Assembly: GCA_031417555.1 (NCBI GenBank)
Contig: JANOVV010000075.1
Location: 1 to 64,000, forward strand
Origin: JADKIH01 sp031417555
GTDB taxonomy: Bacteria > Bacteroidota > Bacteroidia > AKYH767-A > 2013-40CM-41-45
Length of the DNA stretch: 64,000 nucleotides
Reading direction: 5' to 3'
The notes under the pieces are model-generated. The model made no database searches and was not told where the DNA came from. It saw only the letters and a list, made by a program, of their open reading frames with translations. The translations under genes and the position numbers were made by a program. Positions 44,963 to 53,435 of this stretch are shown here, one piece after another; the first letter of the stretch is position 1; each line of letters starts with the position of its first letter.

Positions 44963-47314
44963 ATGAGCAAAAAAAATAAGCAGGATGATTTATTGAAAGT
45001 TTTCCTGGTGGGCGAGGTTTATAAAGCTTTTAACAAGCATCCGAATAAAACCTTTAATTACAAACAACTCATTCGTCTAATAAAATCTGAGTTACCCGTT
45101 TTTGCCGAAGCTAATCCGGATATAAATATTGATGGGTTGAGTGATGGGCTTAAAAAAGAAATTCTCTTCATTCTTGCTGAGTTGCTTGACAAGGGGGATT
45201 TACTTGAGGTTGAAGTGGGTAAGTTCAAACTCAAACCCAAACACTCTTACATGGAGGGAATAATTGATATAACATCGGGTGGAGCTGCCTATATTCTCAG
45301 CGAAACCAATGAAGATGATATTTATATTGCTCCGCGAAATGTCAAAAATGCTCTTAACGGTGATCGTGTAAAAATTTATTTACATGCACGCCACAAAAAT
45401 AAACGGCTCGAAGGCGAAGTCGCAGAAATTATTACGCGAGCAAAAACCGAATTCGCAGGTACCGTTCAGCTCTCCGATAAATACGCTTTTGTTGTTCCGG
45501 ATAGTTCAAAAATGCTGGTCGACATTTTCATCCCTCAGCATTTAGTTAATAACGCACAGCACGGACAAAAAGTAATTGCCGAAATTTCTGATTGGCCTAA
45601 AGGAACTAAAAACCCGATCGGAAAAATCACGAAGCTCCTTGGTTGGCCTGGTGAAAACGATGTGGAAATGAATTCTATCCTCGCCGAATATGGATTTCCT
45701 CTTTCTTTTCCTCGTCGTGTTGAAGATGAATCCGCCTTAATACCTGAAATGATTTCTAACGAAGAAATTAAAAAACGACGCGATTTCAGAAGCACTCCCA
45801 CTTTTACAATAGATCCTGCCGACGCAAAGGATTTTGATGACGCCTTATCAATAATAAAACTTCCAAACGGAAATTGGGAAATCGGTGTTCATATTGCTGA
45901 TGTTTCTCATTATGTAAGGCCAACAACACAACTTGATAAAGAGGCATACTACCGCGCCACTTCTGTTTATCTGGTTGATCGGGTTATTCCAATGCTTCCC
46001 GAAAAACTTTCAAACGGAGTATGTTCTCTTCGACCTAATGAAGACAAACTTTGCTTTTCTTCCGTATTCGAAATGGATGAACATGCAAAAGTTGTTAAAC
46101 AGTGGTTTGGAAAAACGATTATCCATAGCAACAATCGATTCTCCTATGAACAGGCACAAGAAGTTATCGAAACAGGCAAAGGAATAATGTCTGATGAAAT
46201 TCTAACATTAGATATTCTTGCAAAAAAACTTCGGGCAGAGCGTTTCAAAAACGGAGCCATTGCTTTCGAAAAAGTAGAGGTTCGATTTAAGCTTGACGAA
46301 AGTGGTAAACCCCTTGGCGTCTATTTAAAAGAAAGCAAAGATTCCAATAAACTTATTGAAGAGTTTATGCTTTTGGCGAACAGATCGGTCGCAGAATTTG
46401 TCGGTCGAAAGCATGAAATCGTTTCTGAAGGAAAAAGAAAAAAAGTTGTGGAGGAACAAACACTTCGCGTAGAAAAAAAACCATTCGTATATCGCGTGCA
46501 TGATTCTCCGGTCACCGAAAGACTGGAAAGTTTTGCTGCTTTTGCCGGAAAGTGGGGATACAAACTTAAAATCACCAATGAGCGAGAAATCGCAGGATCG
46601 CTTAATGGTCTTATGAAAGAGCTCCATGGTAAAAAAGAACAAAATGTTCTTGAACAACTGGCTGTGCGTACCATGTCTAAGGCAGTTTATACAACAGAAA
46701 ATATCGGTCATTACGGACTGGCTTTTGATTTCTATACTCATTTTACTTCTCCAATACGTCGATATCCCGACGTTCTTGTTCATCGCCTTCTTGAGTTTTA
46801 TCTTGAAGGAAAATCAGGCGTTGATCAGGATTTGCTGGAAGAGCAGTGTAAACATAGTACTCAAATGGAAATCAAGGCGTCTGAAGCTGAGCGTGCTTCC
46901 ATTAAATATAAACAAGTCGAGTTCTTGCAAGATAAAATAGGAGAAGTTTTTGACGGGTTGATTTCTGGGGTTACCGAATGGGGTCTTTATGTTGAGATCG
47001 TTGAAAATAAATGTGAAGGAATGATTCGCCTTCGTGATCTGGCTGATGATTTTTATGAATTTGATGACAGCAACTACTGTGTTATTGGTTCGAGAACAAA
47101 ACGAAAATACACACTGGGCGACTCTGTAAAAGTTGAAGTAATGCGATGTGATCTTTTACGAAAACAAATCGACCTGCGAATGATTAATGGTGATGATGGT
47201 GCGCCTACATTTAATTCTCATAAATCTATTAAATCGCCCGGACAGTTAGAAAGAAGAAATACCCGTGGCCGAAAGAATAGCGGGTCGCGTTCCGGAAAGT
47301 ATCATAAAAAATAA
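44963..47314 (+). CDS. rnr: ribonuclease R
   Basis: The protein of 783 residues (784 from the ATG at 44960) has two cold-shock-like domains (about 75-230). The RNB catalytic domain follows, with TIDPADAKDFDDALS near 283-297 holding the catalytic aspartates. An S1 RNA-binding domain (about 665-750) and a basic tail complete the RNase II/R layout. It degrades structured RNA from the 3' end. The two ATG codons at 44960 and 44963 are both possible starts. It is followed 3 bp later by a DUF5362 gene, so they may be co-transcribed. Confidence 0.96.
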   Translation: MSKKNKQDDLLKVFLVGEVYKAFNKHPNKTFNYKQLIRLIKSELPVFAEANPDINIDGLSDGLKKEILFILAELLDKGDLLEVEVGKFKLKPKHSYMEGIIDITSGGAAYILSETNEDDIYIAPRNVKNALNGDRVKIYLHARHKNKRLEGEVAEIITRAKTEFAGTVQLSDKYAFVVPDSSKMLVDIFIPQHLVNNAQHGQKVIAEISDWPKGTKNPIGKITKLLGWPGENDVEMNSILAEYGFPLSFPRRVEDESALIPEMISNEEIKKRRDFRSTPTFTIDPADAKDFDDALSIIKLPNGNWEIGVHIADVSHYVRPTTQLDKEAYYRATSVYLVDRVIPMLPEKLSNGVCSLRPNEDKLCFSSVFEMDEHAKVVKQWFGKTIIHSNNRFSYEQAQEVIETGKGIMSDEILTLDILAKKLRAERFKNGAIAFEKVEVRFKLDESGKPLGVYLKESKDSNKLIEEFMLLANRSVAEFVGRKHEIVSEGKRKKVVEEQTLRVEKKPFVYRVHDSPVTERLESFAAFAGKWGYKLKITNEREIAGSLNGLMKELHGKKEQNVLEQLAVRTMSKAVYTTENIGHYGLAFDFYTHFTSPIRRYPDVLVHRLLEFYLEGKSGVDQDLLEEQCKHSTQMEIKASEAERASIKYKQVEFLQDKIGEVFDGLISGVTEWGLYVEIVENKCEGMIRLRDLADDFYEFDDSNYCVIGSRTKRKYTLGDSVKVEVMRCDLLRKQIDLRMINGDDGAPTFNSHKSIKSPGQLERRNTRGRKNSGSRSGKYHKK

Positions 47315-47317
47315 AAA

Positions 47318-47776
47318 ATGGAAAACTCAACGGATGAAACTTCCGCTTCATCAAATCGGGAACTTGTTTTAGAAAATGAAACCATCTTATGTTTATTGGA
47401 AACCTCTCGTTGGGCTAATGTTCTATCAATTATGGGTTTTATTGGTCTTGGCCTCTTATTAATTTTCGGTTTGTTGGTTGGGACAGTAATGAATAATATA
47501 AACACGCCGGTATTTTCTTCGTTTTCTTCGGGTCTTGTCTCCGCTTTTTATCTTCTACTTGCCGGTATTTATTTTATGCCGGTTTTGTATCTGTTTCGTT
47601 TTGCTTCTCGAATGAAATTTGCTATTCGTGAAATGAATCAGGAAGCATTGAACGATGCTTTTAAAAACATGAAGTCCTTATTTCGTTTTTTGGGAATGAT
47701 GACAATTGCTATCGTTTGCGTTTATGTTTTAATTTTAATTTCTGTGATTATGTTTAGTTTGTTTAGGAGTTATTGA
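47318..47776 (+). CDS. DUF5362-like membrane protein
   Basis: The 152-residue protein has three to four membrane helices (about 35-60, 75-100 and 125-150). Between them is a basic cytoplasmic segment FASRMKFAIREMNQEALNDAFKNMKSLFRFLG, typical of DUF5362 proteins. Function is unknown. It starts 3 bp after RNase R. The next 70 bp carry the repeat at 47793-47838. Confidence 0.75.
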   Translation: MENSTDETSASSNRELVLENETILCLLETSRWANVLSIMGFIGLGLLLIFGLLVGTVMNNINTPVFSSFSSGLVSAFYLLLAGIYFMPVLYLFRFASRMKFAIREMNQEALNDAFKNMKSLFRFLGMMTIAIVCVYVLILISVIMFSLFRSY

Positions 47777-47792
47777 GGGGTGTGCTACGTTT

Positions 47793-47838
47793 TTACTCGC
47801 GCAGAGCGCGCGGAGTTCGCAGAGGAGTTCGCAAAAGG
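47793..47838. repeat. GCG-rich intergenic repeat, copy A
   Basis: CTCGCGCAGAGCGCGCGGAG followed by TTCGCAGAGGAGTTCGCAA is a short GC-rich word series in an AT-rich genome. Related words recur at 61053-61091 and, more weakly, at 36306-36336. It looks like a dispersed intergenic repeat family, not a terminator. Confidence 0.55.
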
Positions 47839-47847
47839 TATAGTGGT

Positions 47848-49407
47848 TTATTTTCCGGTGCCCTCTCCGTCTTCAATTTTTTCGTCTTCAATTTTACTTT
47901 CTATTCCGCTGTTAAATGTTCTTCGGAAAATTAATGCCCCGTTTTCGTCAAACATTTTCCATTCGCCATCTTTTAGTCCAAGTCGAAAATTTCTTATTTC
48001 ACGTATTTTACCATTGAGCCAATAGTATTTGTGGGTTCCCGTTTCCTGGCCGTCCAAATATTCACCTTCAAATGCGATTGGGCCATTCAAATAATATTGT
48101 TTCCAAACGCCGTCTTCTTTTCCTTCGATAAATTTTCCTTCAGCTACATATTCTCCGTTTTTAAATTTCCATTCTCCCTCTTGTTTGCCTTCAATGTAAT
48201 TTCCTTCTGCTATTATTTTTCCGTCTTCATTGTATTCCTTCATGTAGCCATCTTCGCGACCTGCGATATATGTTTCTTCGCGGCGTAAAAGTCCGTTCGG
48301 ATAAAACCACTTCCAGGGTCCGTTCGGTTTACCTATTATATAATTTCCTACTTGTTCTATTGTGTCGTTCTCAAATGAAAACTTCCACAAACCTTCGCGT
48401 TTTCCATCTATATAATTTCCGATAGATCTTTGCTGTCCGCTTTCATAAAATTCTCTCCACTCTCCTTGTTCACGACCCTGATTATCCATTCTTCCCTGGC
48501 GCAAAAGTTTTCCACCCGCAAAAATTTTAGCACTGTCGATGTTTCCGTTTTCATCAAATAATCTAAAAACTCCTTCAGGAACACCTTTCTTATATGTTCC
48601 AACAATTTTGGTTGCGCCTGTTGGATAATAATTTCGCTTTACTTCAAACTTATCTTTTTCCTCCACTTTTGTTATTATAAGTTCCCCCATTTTATACTCT
48701 TCCTTTTTGACTACACGTCCATCGGCAGAATATTCTTTAAAAAAACCATCCTTCTTGTCGTCTTTATAAACACCCTCGGATTTAACCTGATCGTTTTCAT
48801 AAAAATCTTTGTAAACGCCTTGCTTTAATCCTCGTTTATCAATGCGGTTAATTTTTTCTTCCTTTTGAAAATATCCGTTTTTATAATTTGTAACGGTTAT
48901 TACCGTTCCATCTGATCTGAATTCTTTTGCGAGTCCATTTTCAATTCCGCCTACATAAGGAATTAAGCGGATTAGTTTTCCTTCTTCATTATATAATTTC
49001 AGCGGACCATTGCGTACGCCGGCTGAATCTGTTTCTTCGCTTTTGATAATGCCGTTGTCGTAATAGTTAATTTGAACGCCATCCTTTAGGCTTTCTTTGT
49101 AAAAATATTTTGCAGAAATAAAACCGGAGTCGTTATAAAAAATCCATAGGCTATCAAGCTTAAAGTCTTTTCGGTTTCCCTCTGATTTTATTTTTCCGTT
49201 TTCAAAATAATTTTTCCAGTATCCTTCGGGTTTTCCATTTACTACTAAACCCTCACTGGAAAGTGAACCTCCCGGGTAATAAAATTTTTTATACTCGTTG
49301 ATGCCGGAAATTATTTCCTGAGAATTTACATCATTATAAAATAATGTTGAAAGAAAACAAAAAAAGGTAAAGCGTAAAACAATAAAAATATTTTTTCTAC
49401 AAACCAT
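47848..49407 (-). CDS. exported YwqK/MORN-type repeat protein
   Basis: The 519-residue protein has a signal peptide (about 1-29, ending NDVNSQ) and then about 17 repeats of roughly 23 residues with the pattern (E/D)G.WK.YY.NG.I..EG.Y..GK. The repeats match the YwqK family, which resembles MORN repeats and forms beta-hairpin arrays. The database label antitoxin for YwqK is not meaningful here, since no toxin gene is adjacent. A surface or periplasmic scaffold role is plausible. Its start overlaps the end of nadA by 11 bp, so translation may be coupled. Confidence 0.88.
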   Translation of the reverse strand: MVCRKNIFIVLRFTFFCFLSTLFYNDVNSQEIISGINEYKKFYYPGGSLSSEGLVVNGKPEGYWKNYFENGKIKSEGNRKDFKLDSLWIFYNDSGFISAKYFYKESLKDGVQINYYDNGIIKSEETDSAGVRNGPLKLYNEEGKLIRLIPYVGGIENGLAKEFRSDGTVITVTNYKNGYFQKEEKINRIDKRGLKQGVYKDFYENDQVKSEGVYKDDKKDGFFKEYSADGRVVKKEEYKMGELIITKVEEKDKFEVKRNYYPTGATKIVGTYKKGVPEGVFRLFDENGNIDSAKIFAGGKLLRQGRMDNQGREQGEWREFYESGQQRSIGNYIDGKREGLWKFSFENDTIEQVGNYIIGKPNGPWKWFYPNGLLRREETYIAGREDGYMKEYNEDGKIIAEGNYIEGKQEGEWKFKNGEYVAEGKFIEGKEDGVWKQYYLNGPIAFEGEYLDGQETGTHKYYWLNGKIREIRNFRLGLKDGEWKMFDENGALIFRRTFNSGIESKIEDEKIEDGEGTGK

Positions 49408-50386
49408 ATTGTTTGGATATTTCTAACATTCTTTTTATAGGCTTGAGTGCACGAATTCGTATGTCTTCCGGAAGTGTAAGTTCGGGTAATTCAAATTTAA
49501 GGCAAAGGTATAGTTTCTCCAGTGTATTTAATTTCATGTGCGGACAATCGTTACAAGCACATGAATTATTTGGAGGTGCGGGAATAAATGTTTTATCGGG
49601 TGAGGCTTTTATCATCTGATGCAGTATTCCTGCTTCTGTTGCAACTATGAATTCTTTATCGGGGTTTTTCTTAGTGTAATTTAATAACCCTGTTGTTGAG
49701 CCAATATAATCTGAAACATCCAGTACAGGTTGCTCACATTCCGGATGAGCAATTAATTTAGCATTCGGGTGCGCGGATTTTAATCGCATTATTTTTTCCA
49801 ATGAAAATATTTCATGAACCATGCAGGCACCATTCCATAAAACCATATCTCGCCCGGTTTGTTTAATCACATATCTTCCTAAATTTTTATCGGGTGCAAA
49901 TATAATTTTTTGACTGAGTGGAAGACTTTTAACAATGATGGCTGCATTCGATGAGGTACAAATTATATCGCTCATCGCTTTAATTTCAGCAGAACAATTG
50001 ATGTATGATATTACTAAATGGTCAGGATATTTTGCTTTGAAGGCAGCAAACTCTTCGGGTTGACAGGCATCAGCAAGCGAACATCCTGCGCGTAAATCGG
50101 GTAAAACAACTTTTTTATTTGGATTAAGAATTTTTGCTGTTTCAGCCATGAAATGCACCCCGGCAAAAGCGATGATCGATGCATTTGTTTTTTCCGCTTG
50201 CTGTGATAATCCGAGACTGTCGCCAATGAAATCCGCAACGTCCTGTATATCTGCATCCTGGTAGTAGTGGGCAAGAATAATCGCATTTTTTTCCTTCTTC
50301 AGTCGTGCAATCTCGGCAAATAAATCCAACGTCGGATCAATTTCCTTTTCCAGCCAGCCGCGTTTTTTTAAATCAACATCAATCAT
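49397..50386 (-). CDS. nadA: quinolinate synthase
   Basis: The 329-residue protein has the three-domain NadA fold and cysteines for the 4Fe-4S cluster: C102 (AGCSLAD), C188 (NGACMVHE) and one of C276/C278/C281 in NNSCACNDCPHMKLN. ILAHYYQ near residue 38 and TSSNAA are further signatures. It condenses iminoaspartate with dihydroxyacetone phosphate to quinolinate for NAD synthesis. nadB and nadC are not in the window. Its presence together with ACMSD elsewhere in the window means NAD is made from aspartate and the kynurenine branch is catabolic. Confidence 0.97.
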   Translation of the reverse strand: MIDVDLKKRGWLEKEIDPTLDLFAEIARLKKEKNAIILAHYYQDADIQDVADFIGDSLGLSQQAEKTNASIIAFAGVHFMAETAKILNPNKKVVLPDLRAGCSLADACQPEEFAAFKAKYPDHLVISYINCSAEIKAMSDIICTSSNAAIIVKSLPLSQKIIFAPDKNLGRYVIKQTGRDMVLWNGACMVHEIFSLEKIMRLKSAHPNAKLIAHPECEQPVLDVSDYIGSTTGLLNYTKKNPDKEFIVATEAGILHQMIKASPDKTFIPAPPNNSCACNDCPHMKLNTLEKLYLCLKFELPELTLPEDIRIRALKPIKRMLEISKQYGL

Positions 50387-50829
50387 AACAATAATATATA
50401 TTTTATTTAAATATTAAAATTTACTATTACTATTAGCCTGTTCATACTGTTTATAATAAACCATGCTAATTTTACGAAACGTGTTTATACACAAAAGATA
50501 AACCGTTATTAACATACTTGTAAATTGCAATTAGCTGATGCAGAACTTTGTTGTATTGTTTCACACAACTGTGTATGAATTTTTACGGTGATAACTTTTT
50601 GATTTCCCAAAACTCATAACCTTCTTTTATTTGTGAGTAATTTTATTTTTGATATCATAAAAAAGTCTTGCTTTCTTTATAACCATTTCATATGCCGGTC
50701 AAGTTTTAACAAAACAAGATATTTTTACAATTACTTAGTAACCGTTATTTAATCAGTTCACAAATTTAGTGTTAATAAACTCTTTTGCAGTGCATTTATT
50801 TTCAGGACTATAATTTACGATTTTAACCC
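50387..50829. other. divergent intergenic region
   Basis: About 440 bp of AT-rich DNA between nadA (minus) and rpiB (plus). No gene or RNA is seen. A TTG/TAnnTTTG promoter for rpiB is placed at its right end. No comparably good promoter was found for nadA. Confidence 0.45.
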
Positions 50830-50830
50830 T

Positions 50831-50857
50831 TTGTTCATAACAAATTAAGTACATTTG
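50831..50857 (+). promoter_or_regulatory. candidate promoter of the rpiB operon
   Basis: TTG at 50831-50833, a 16-bp spacer and TACATTTG at 50850-50857 fit the Bacteroidota promoter form, with a spacer one base shorter than usual. The expected transcript start near 50864 leaves about 19 bases before the ATG at 50883, which supports that start codon for rpiB. Confidence 0.5.
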
Positions 50858-50882
50858 TTTGAGTCTTTTAATGATTAATAAA

Positions 50883-51323
50883 ATGAATAAAGGTCGATTA
50901 GCCATTGGTTGCGATCACGCAGGTTTTGAATATAAGGAACTTTTAAAAGCTTTTCTTGAAAAAAACGGCTATTTTGTTGAAGACTTTGGAACGTTTTCAA
51001 AAGAATCAGTTGATTATCCTGATTACGTTCACCCTCTTGCCGATAGTATTGAAGCCGGAAAAAACGAATATGGTATTCTCATTTGCGGAAGCGCCAATGG
51101 CGTTGCTATTACAGCTAATAAACATAAATATATTCGTGCTGCTATTGCGTGGCAAAATGATGTCGCCGAGCTTTCCCGCAAACACAATAATGCAAACATT
51201 CTCTGTCTTCCAGCGCGATTTATTTCAATTGATCAGGCAGAACAATTCACAAAGACTTTTTTAAACACTTCTTTTGAAGGCGGAAGACATGCTTTGCGGG
51301 TTAAAAAAATTGTTTCCGAATGA
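50883..51323 (+). CDS. rpiB: ribose 5-phosphate isomerase B
   Basis: The 146-residue protein has LAIGCDHAGFEYKE at the start (D11, H12), catalytic C68 in LICGSANGVAIT, and RKHNNANILCLPARF. It interconverts ribose 5-phosphate and ribulose 5-phosphate in the pentose phosphate pathway. An in-frame ATG at 50871 would add four residues; the promoter position and an A-rich stretch before 50883 favour the shorter form. The last 4 bp overlap the start of the M28 peptidase gene. Confidence 0.95.
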   Translation: MNKGRLAIGCDHAGFEYKELLKAFLEKNGYFVEDFGTFSKESVDYPDYVHPLADSIEAGKNEYGILICGSANGVAITANKHKYIRAAIAWQNDVAELSRKHNNANILCLPARFISIDQAEQFTKTFLNTSFEGGRHALRVKKIVSE

Positions 51324-52888
51324 CAATCGCTCTTTTACGTTATTGGATATTTTTTTCAATCTTAAGTATTTTCACTTCTGTTAAAGGAGAAGACCTTCCG
51401 CTGAGTTATTCAAATAAAATTTCCAGTGACTCACTTAAAGAATTTGTTTACATCCTTGCTTCTGATTCTTTAGAGGGCAGAGAAACAGGAAGACCCGGAC
51501 AAAAGCGCGCGGCCGGTTTTTTAGCGTCTAAATATATGTCGTGGAATCTGGAAGCGGCCGGAACTAGTTATTCACCCGAACCGGATAATGCCAACGAAGA
51601 AATACCTAAACGAAAACAATTTTTTCAAAACCACAGCATTAGTGTAAGAAATAATAAAACGAGAAACCTTTTTGTCGGAGGAGAAACCTATTTATTTGGA
51701 AAAGACTTTTATTATTCTGACATTAATAATGACACCGCTCTCACTTTAAATAATTTTATTTTTATAGGGTCAACAAACAAAAAATTCAGCGAAACCGGGA
51801 ATAAGGCAAAATTCTCAAATAAAAATCTTATCCTCTTTGATGCCGATTCAGACAGCACCAATTTCCAATTAAATAAATTTGAACTAAACGTTTCTTCACA
51901 ACAATCACCTTTTCTCGTTTTAATAATTACTAATGAAAACGTCATTAACAAATATTTTTCAGAAAATAAAAAATCAAATCTATTCGGAAACTACATACAA
52001 ATACTCATCACCGAAAAGGTTGCAAAATCTTTTTTCCCGAAAGACCAATTCGAAAAAATTTGTAGTAAAGTCAAAAATAACAGTAAGCCTAGAATAAAAA
52101 AAATAAAATCATTGGTGACCGCAGAATTGGTGAAGAACACGGATCAATTGTCAGGACAAAATGTTCTTGCTTTTATTCGGGGAAGCGATCTCAAAAACGA
52201 AACCGTTGTTATTTCATCACATTACGATCATCTGGGAAAAACGGACTCCTCAATATATTATGGAGCCGACGACAATGCGAGTGGAACATCGGGCGTACTT
52301 GAATTAGCCAGAGTTTTTTCTGAAGCCAAAAAAGACGGTCACGGACCAAGGCGCAACATACTTTTCATGAACGTTAGTGGAGAAGAAAAAAGATTGTTGG
52401 GTTCTGCATGGTATGTTTCAAATCCGGTATTTCCGTTAAAAAATACGATTGTAGATCTTAATATAGACATGATTGGACGAACAGATCCAACCCATGACAG
52501 CCTCGGAATAAAAAACTATATTTATATCATCGGCGCTGATAAAATGAGTACTGAATTAAACAATATTAATGTAGCGCAAAACATCAAAGGCCCAAACCTA
52601 TTGTTGGATTATAAATACAACACAGAAGACGACCCCAACAAATATTATATGAGAAGCGATCATTACAACTTCGTTAAAAATAATATCCCGGTGATTTTTT
52701 ATTTTAATGGCACACATGCCGATTATCATAAACCCACCGACACGGCCGACAAAATAGATTTTGAAATATTAACCAATCGCTCCCGCCTTGTTTTTCTTAC
52801 AGCTTGGGAGTTGGCAAATCGCAATGAAAGGATTATCGTCGATAAGAAAAATGACGCCATTAAAGAAATAAAAACAATAGTTAAATGA
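51320..52888 (+). CDS. exported M28 family metallopeptidase
   Basis: The 522-residue protein has a signal peptide (about 1-23) and a zinc-dependent M28 aminopeptidase domain. Zinc ligands and catalytic residues are H301 and D303 (SHYDHLG), D317 (GADDNASGTSG), E355/E356 (SGEEKRLLG), D383 (NIDMIGR) and a later SDHYNF histidine. The stretch of about 170 residues before the catalytic core probably forms a PA-like lid. It should cleave N-terminal residues from peptides outside the cytoplasm. Its ATG overlaps the stop of rpiB, and it is followed by an exported unknown and a serine peptidase on the same strand. Confidence 0.92.
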   Translation: MTIALLRYWIFFSILSIFTSVKGEDLPLSYSNKISSDSLKEFVYILASDSLEGRETGRPGQKRAAGFLASKYMSWNLEAAGTSYSPEPDNANEEIPKRKQFFQNHSISVRNNKTRNLFVGGETYLFGKDFYYSDINNDTALTLNNFIFIGSTNKKFSETGNKAKFSNKNLILFDADSDSTNFQLNKFELNVSSQQSPFLVLIITNENVINKYFSENKKSNLFGNYIQILITEKVAKSFFPKDQFEKICSKVKNNSKPRIKKIKSLVTAELVKNTDQLSGQNVLAFIRGSDLKNETVVISSHYDHLGKTDSSIYYGADDNASGTSGVLELARVFSEAKKDGHGPRRNILFMNVSGEEKRLLGSAWYVSNPVFPLKNTIVDLNIDMIGRTDPTHDSLGIKNYIYIIGADKMSTELNNINVAQNIKGPNLLLDYKYNTEDDPNKYYMRSDHYNFVKNNIPVIFYFNGTHADYHKPTDTADKIDFEILTNRSRLVFLTAWELANRNERIIVDKKNDAIKEIKTIVK

Positions 52889-52913
52889 AAACGCTAATCC
52901 ACCTTTTAAATTT

Positions 52914-53414
52914 GTGAAACACCTCATACCCCTTCTTTTATTTTTCACAATTATCGGCAACACTCTTCAGGCTCAGTCATTAAAACAAACTGAAGACTCT
53001 CTGACAAAGTATTTTAATTCTATGAAAGATAAAGGGGATCCCATAGAGGGTTTATGGGAAGTGGTATCTGTTGAGGAATACTATCACTTTGACACACTGT
53101 ATAATGTCGTCAAAACAATCAAACCATCAAGGGTTGCAATAATAAAAAAAGAAGACACCTGCCGGGTGTTTAATCTTTCAGGCGAATTGTTCAATGTAGA
53201 ATTTGTTTCAACCGATGTTAAAAATGTTTATTTATACCGAATCTATTTCTCCGGTATAAAAAAATATTCTGAAGCTCAGGCCATAATTAATAAGTCAGGA
53301 AGCATGGAAGCAACTTATGAAATCCCGGTAACGGATAATTCAAATGAAGCGGAGAATACAATTAAAGAAGGCGTGCGCAAGGTTATGGTTTCCAAGTGGA
53401 ATAAAATAAATTAA
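52914..53414 (+). CDS. exported protein of unknown function
   Basis: The 166-residue product starts at a GTG at 52914; no in-frame ATG gives a signal peptide, whereas this start gives KHLIPLLLFFTIIGNTLQAQ. The mature part is mixed alpha/beta with IEGLWEVVSVEEYYHF, reminiscent of small lipocalin-like or ligand-binding domains in Bacteroidota, but I cannot name a family. It lies 25 bp after the M28 peptidase and 21 bp before the S8 peptidase, so it probably belongs to the same operon. Confidence 0.7.
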   Translation: MKHLIPLLLFFTIIGNTLQAQSLKQTEDSLTKYFNSMKDKGDPIEGLWEVVSVEEYYHFDTLYNVVKTIKPSRVAIIKKEDTCRVFNLSGELFNVEFVSTDVKNVYLYRIYFSGIKKYSEAQAIINKSGSMEATYEIPVTDNSNEAENTIKEGVRKVMVSKWNKIN

Positions 53415-53435
53415 GCACAAGACCCCAAAAGCAAA

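Noticed and set aside
47848..49407. YwqK repeat protein considered as an antitoxin
   Set aside because: It is exported, far longer than known antitoxins, and has no adjacent toxin candidate.
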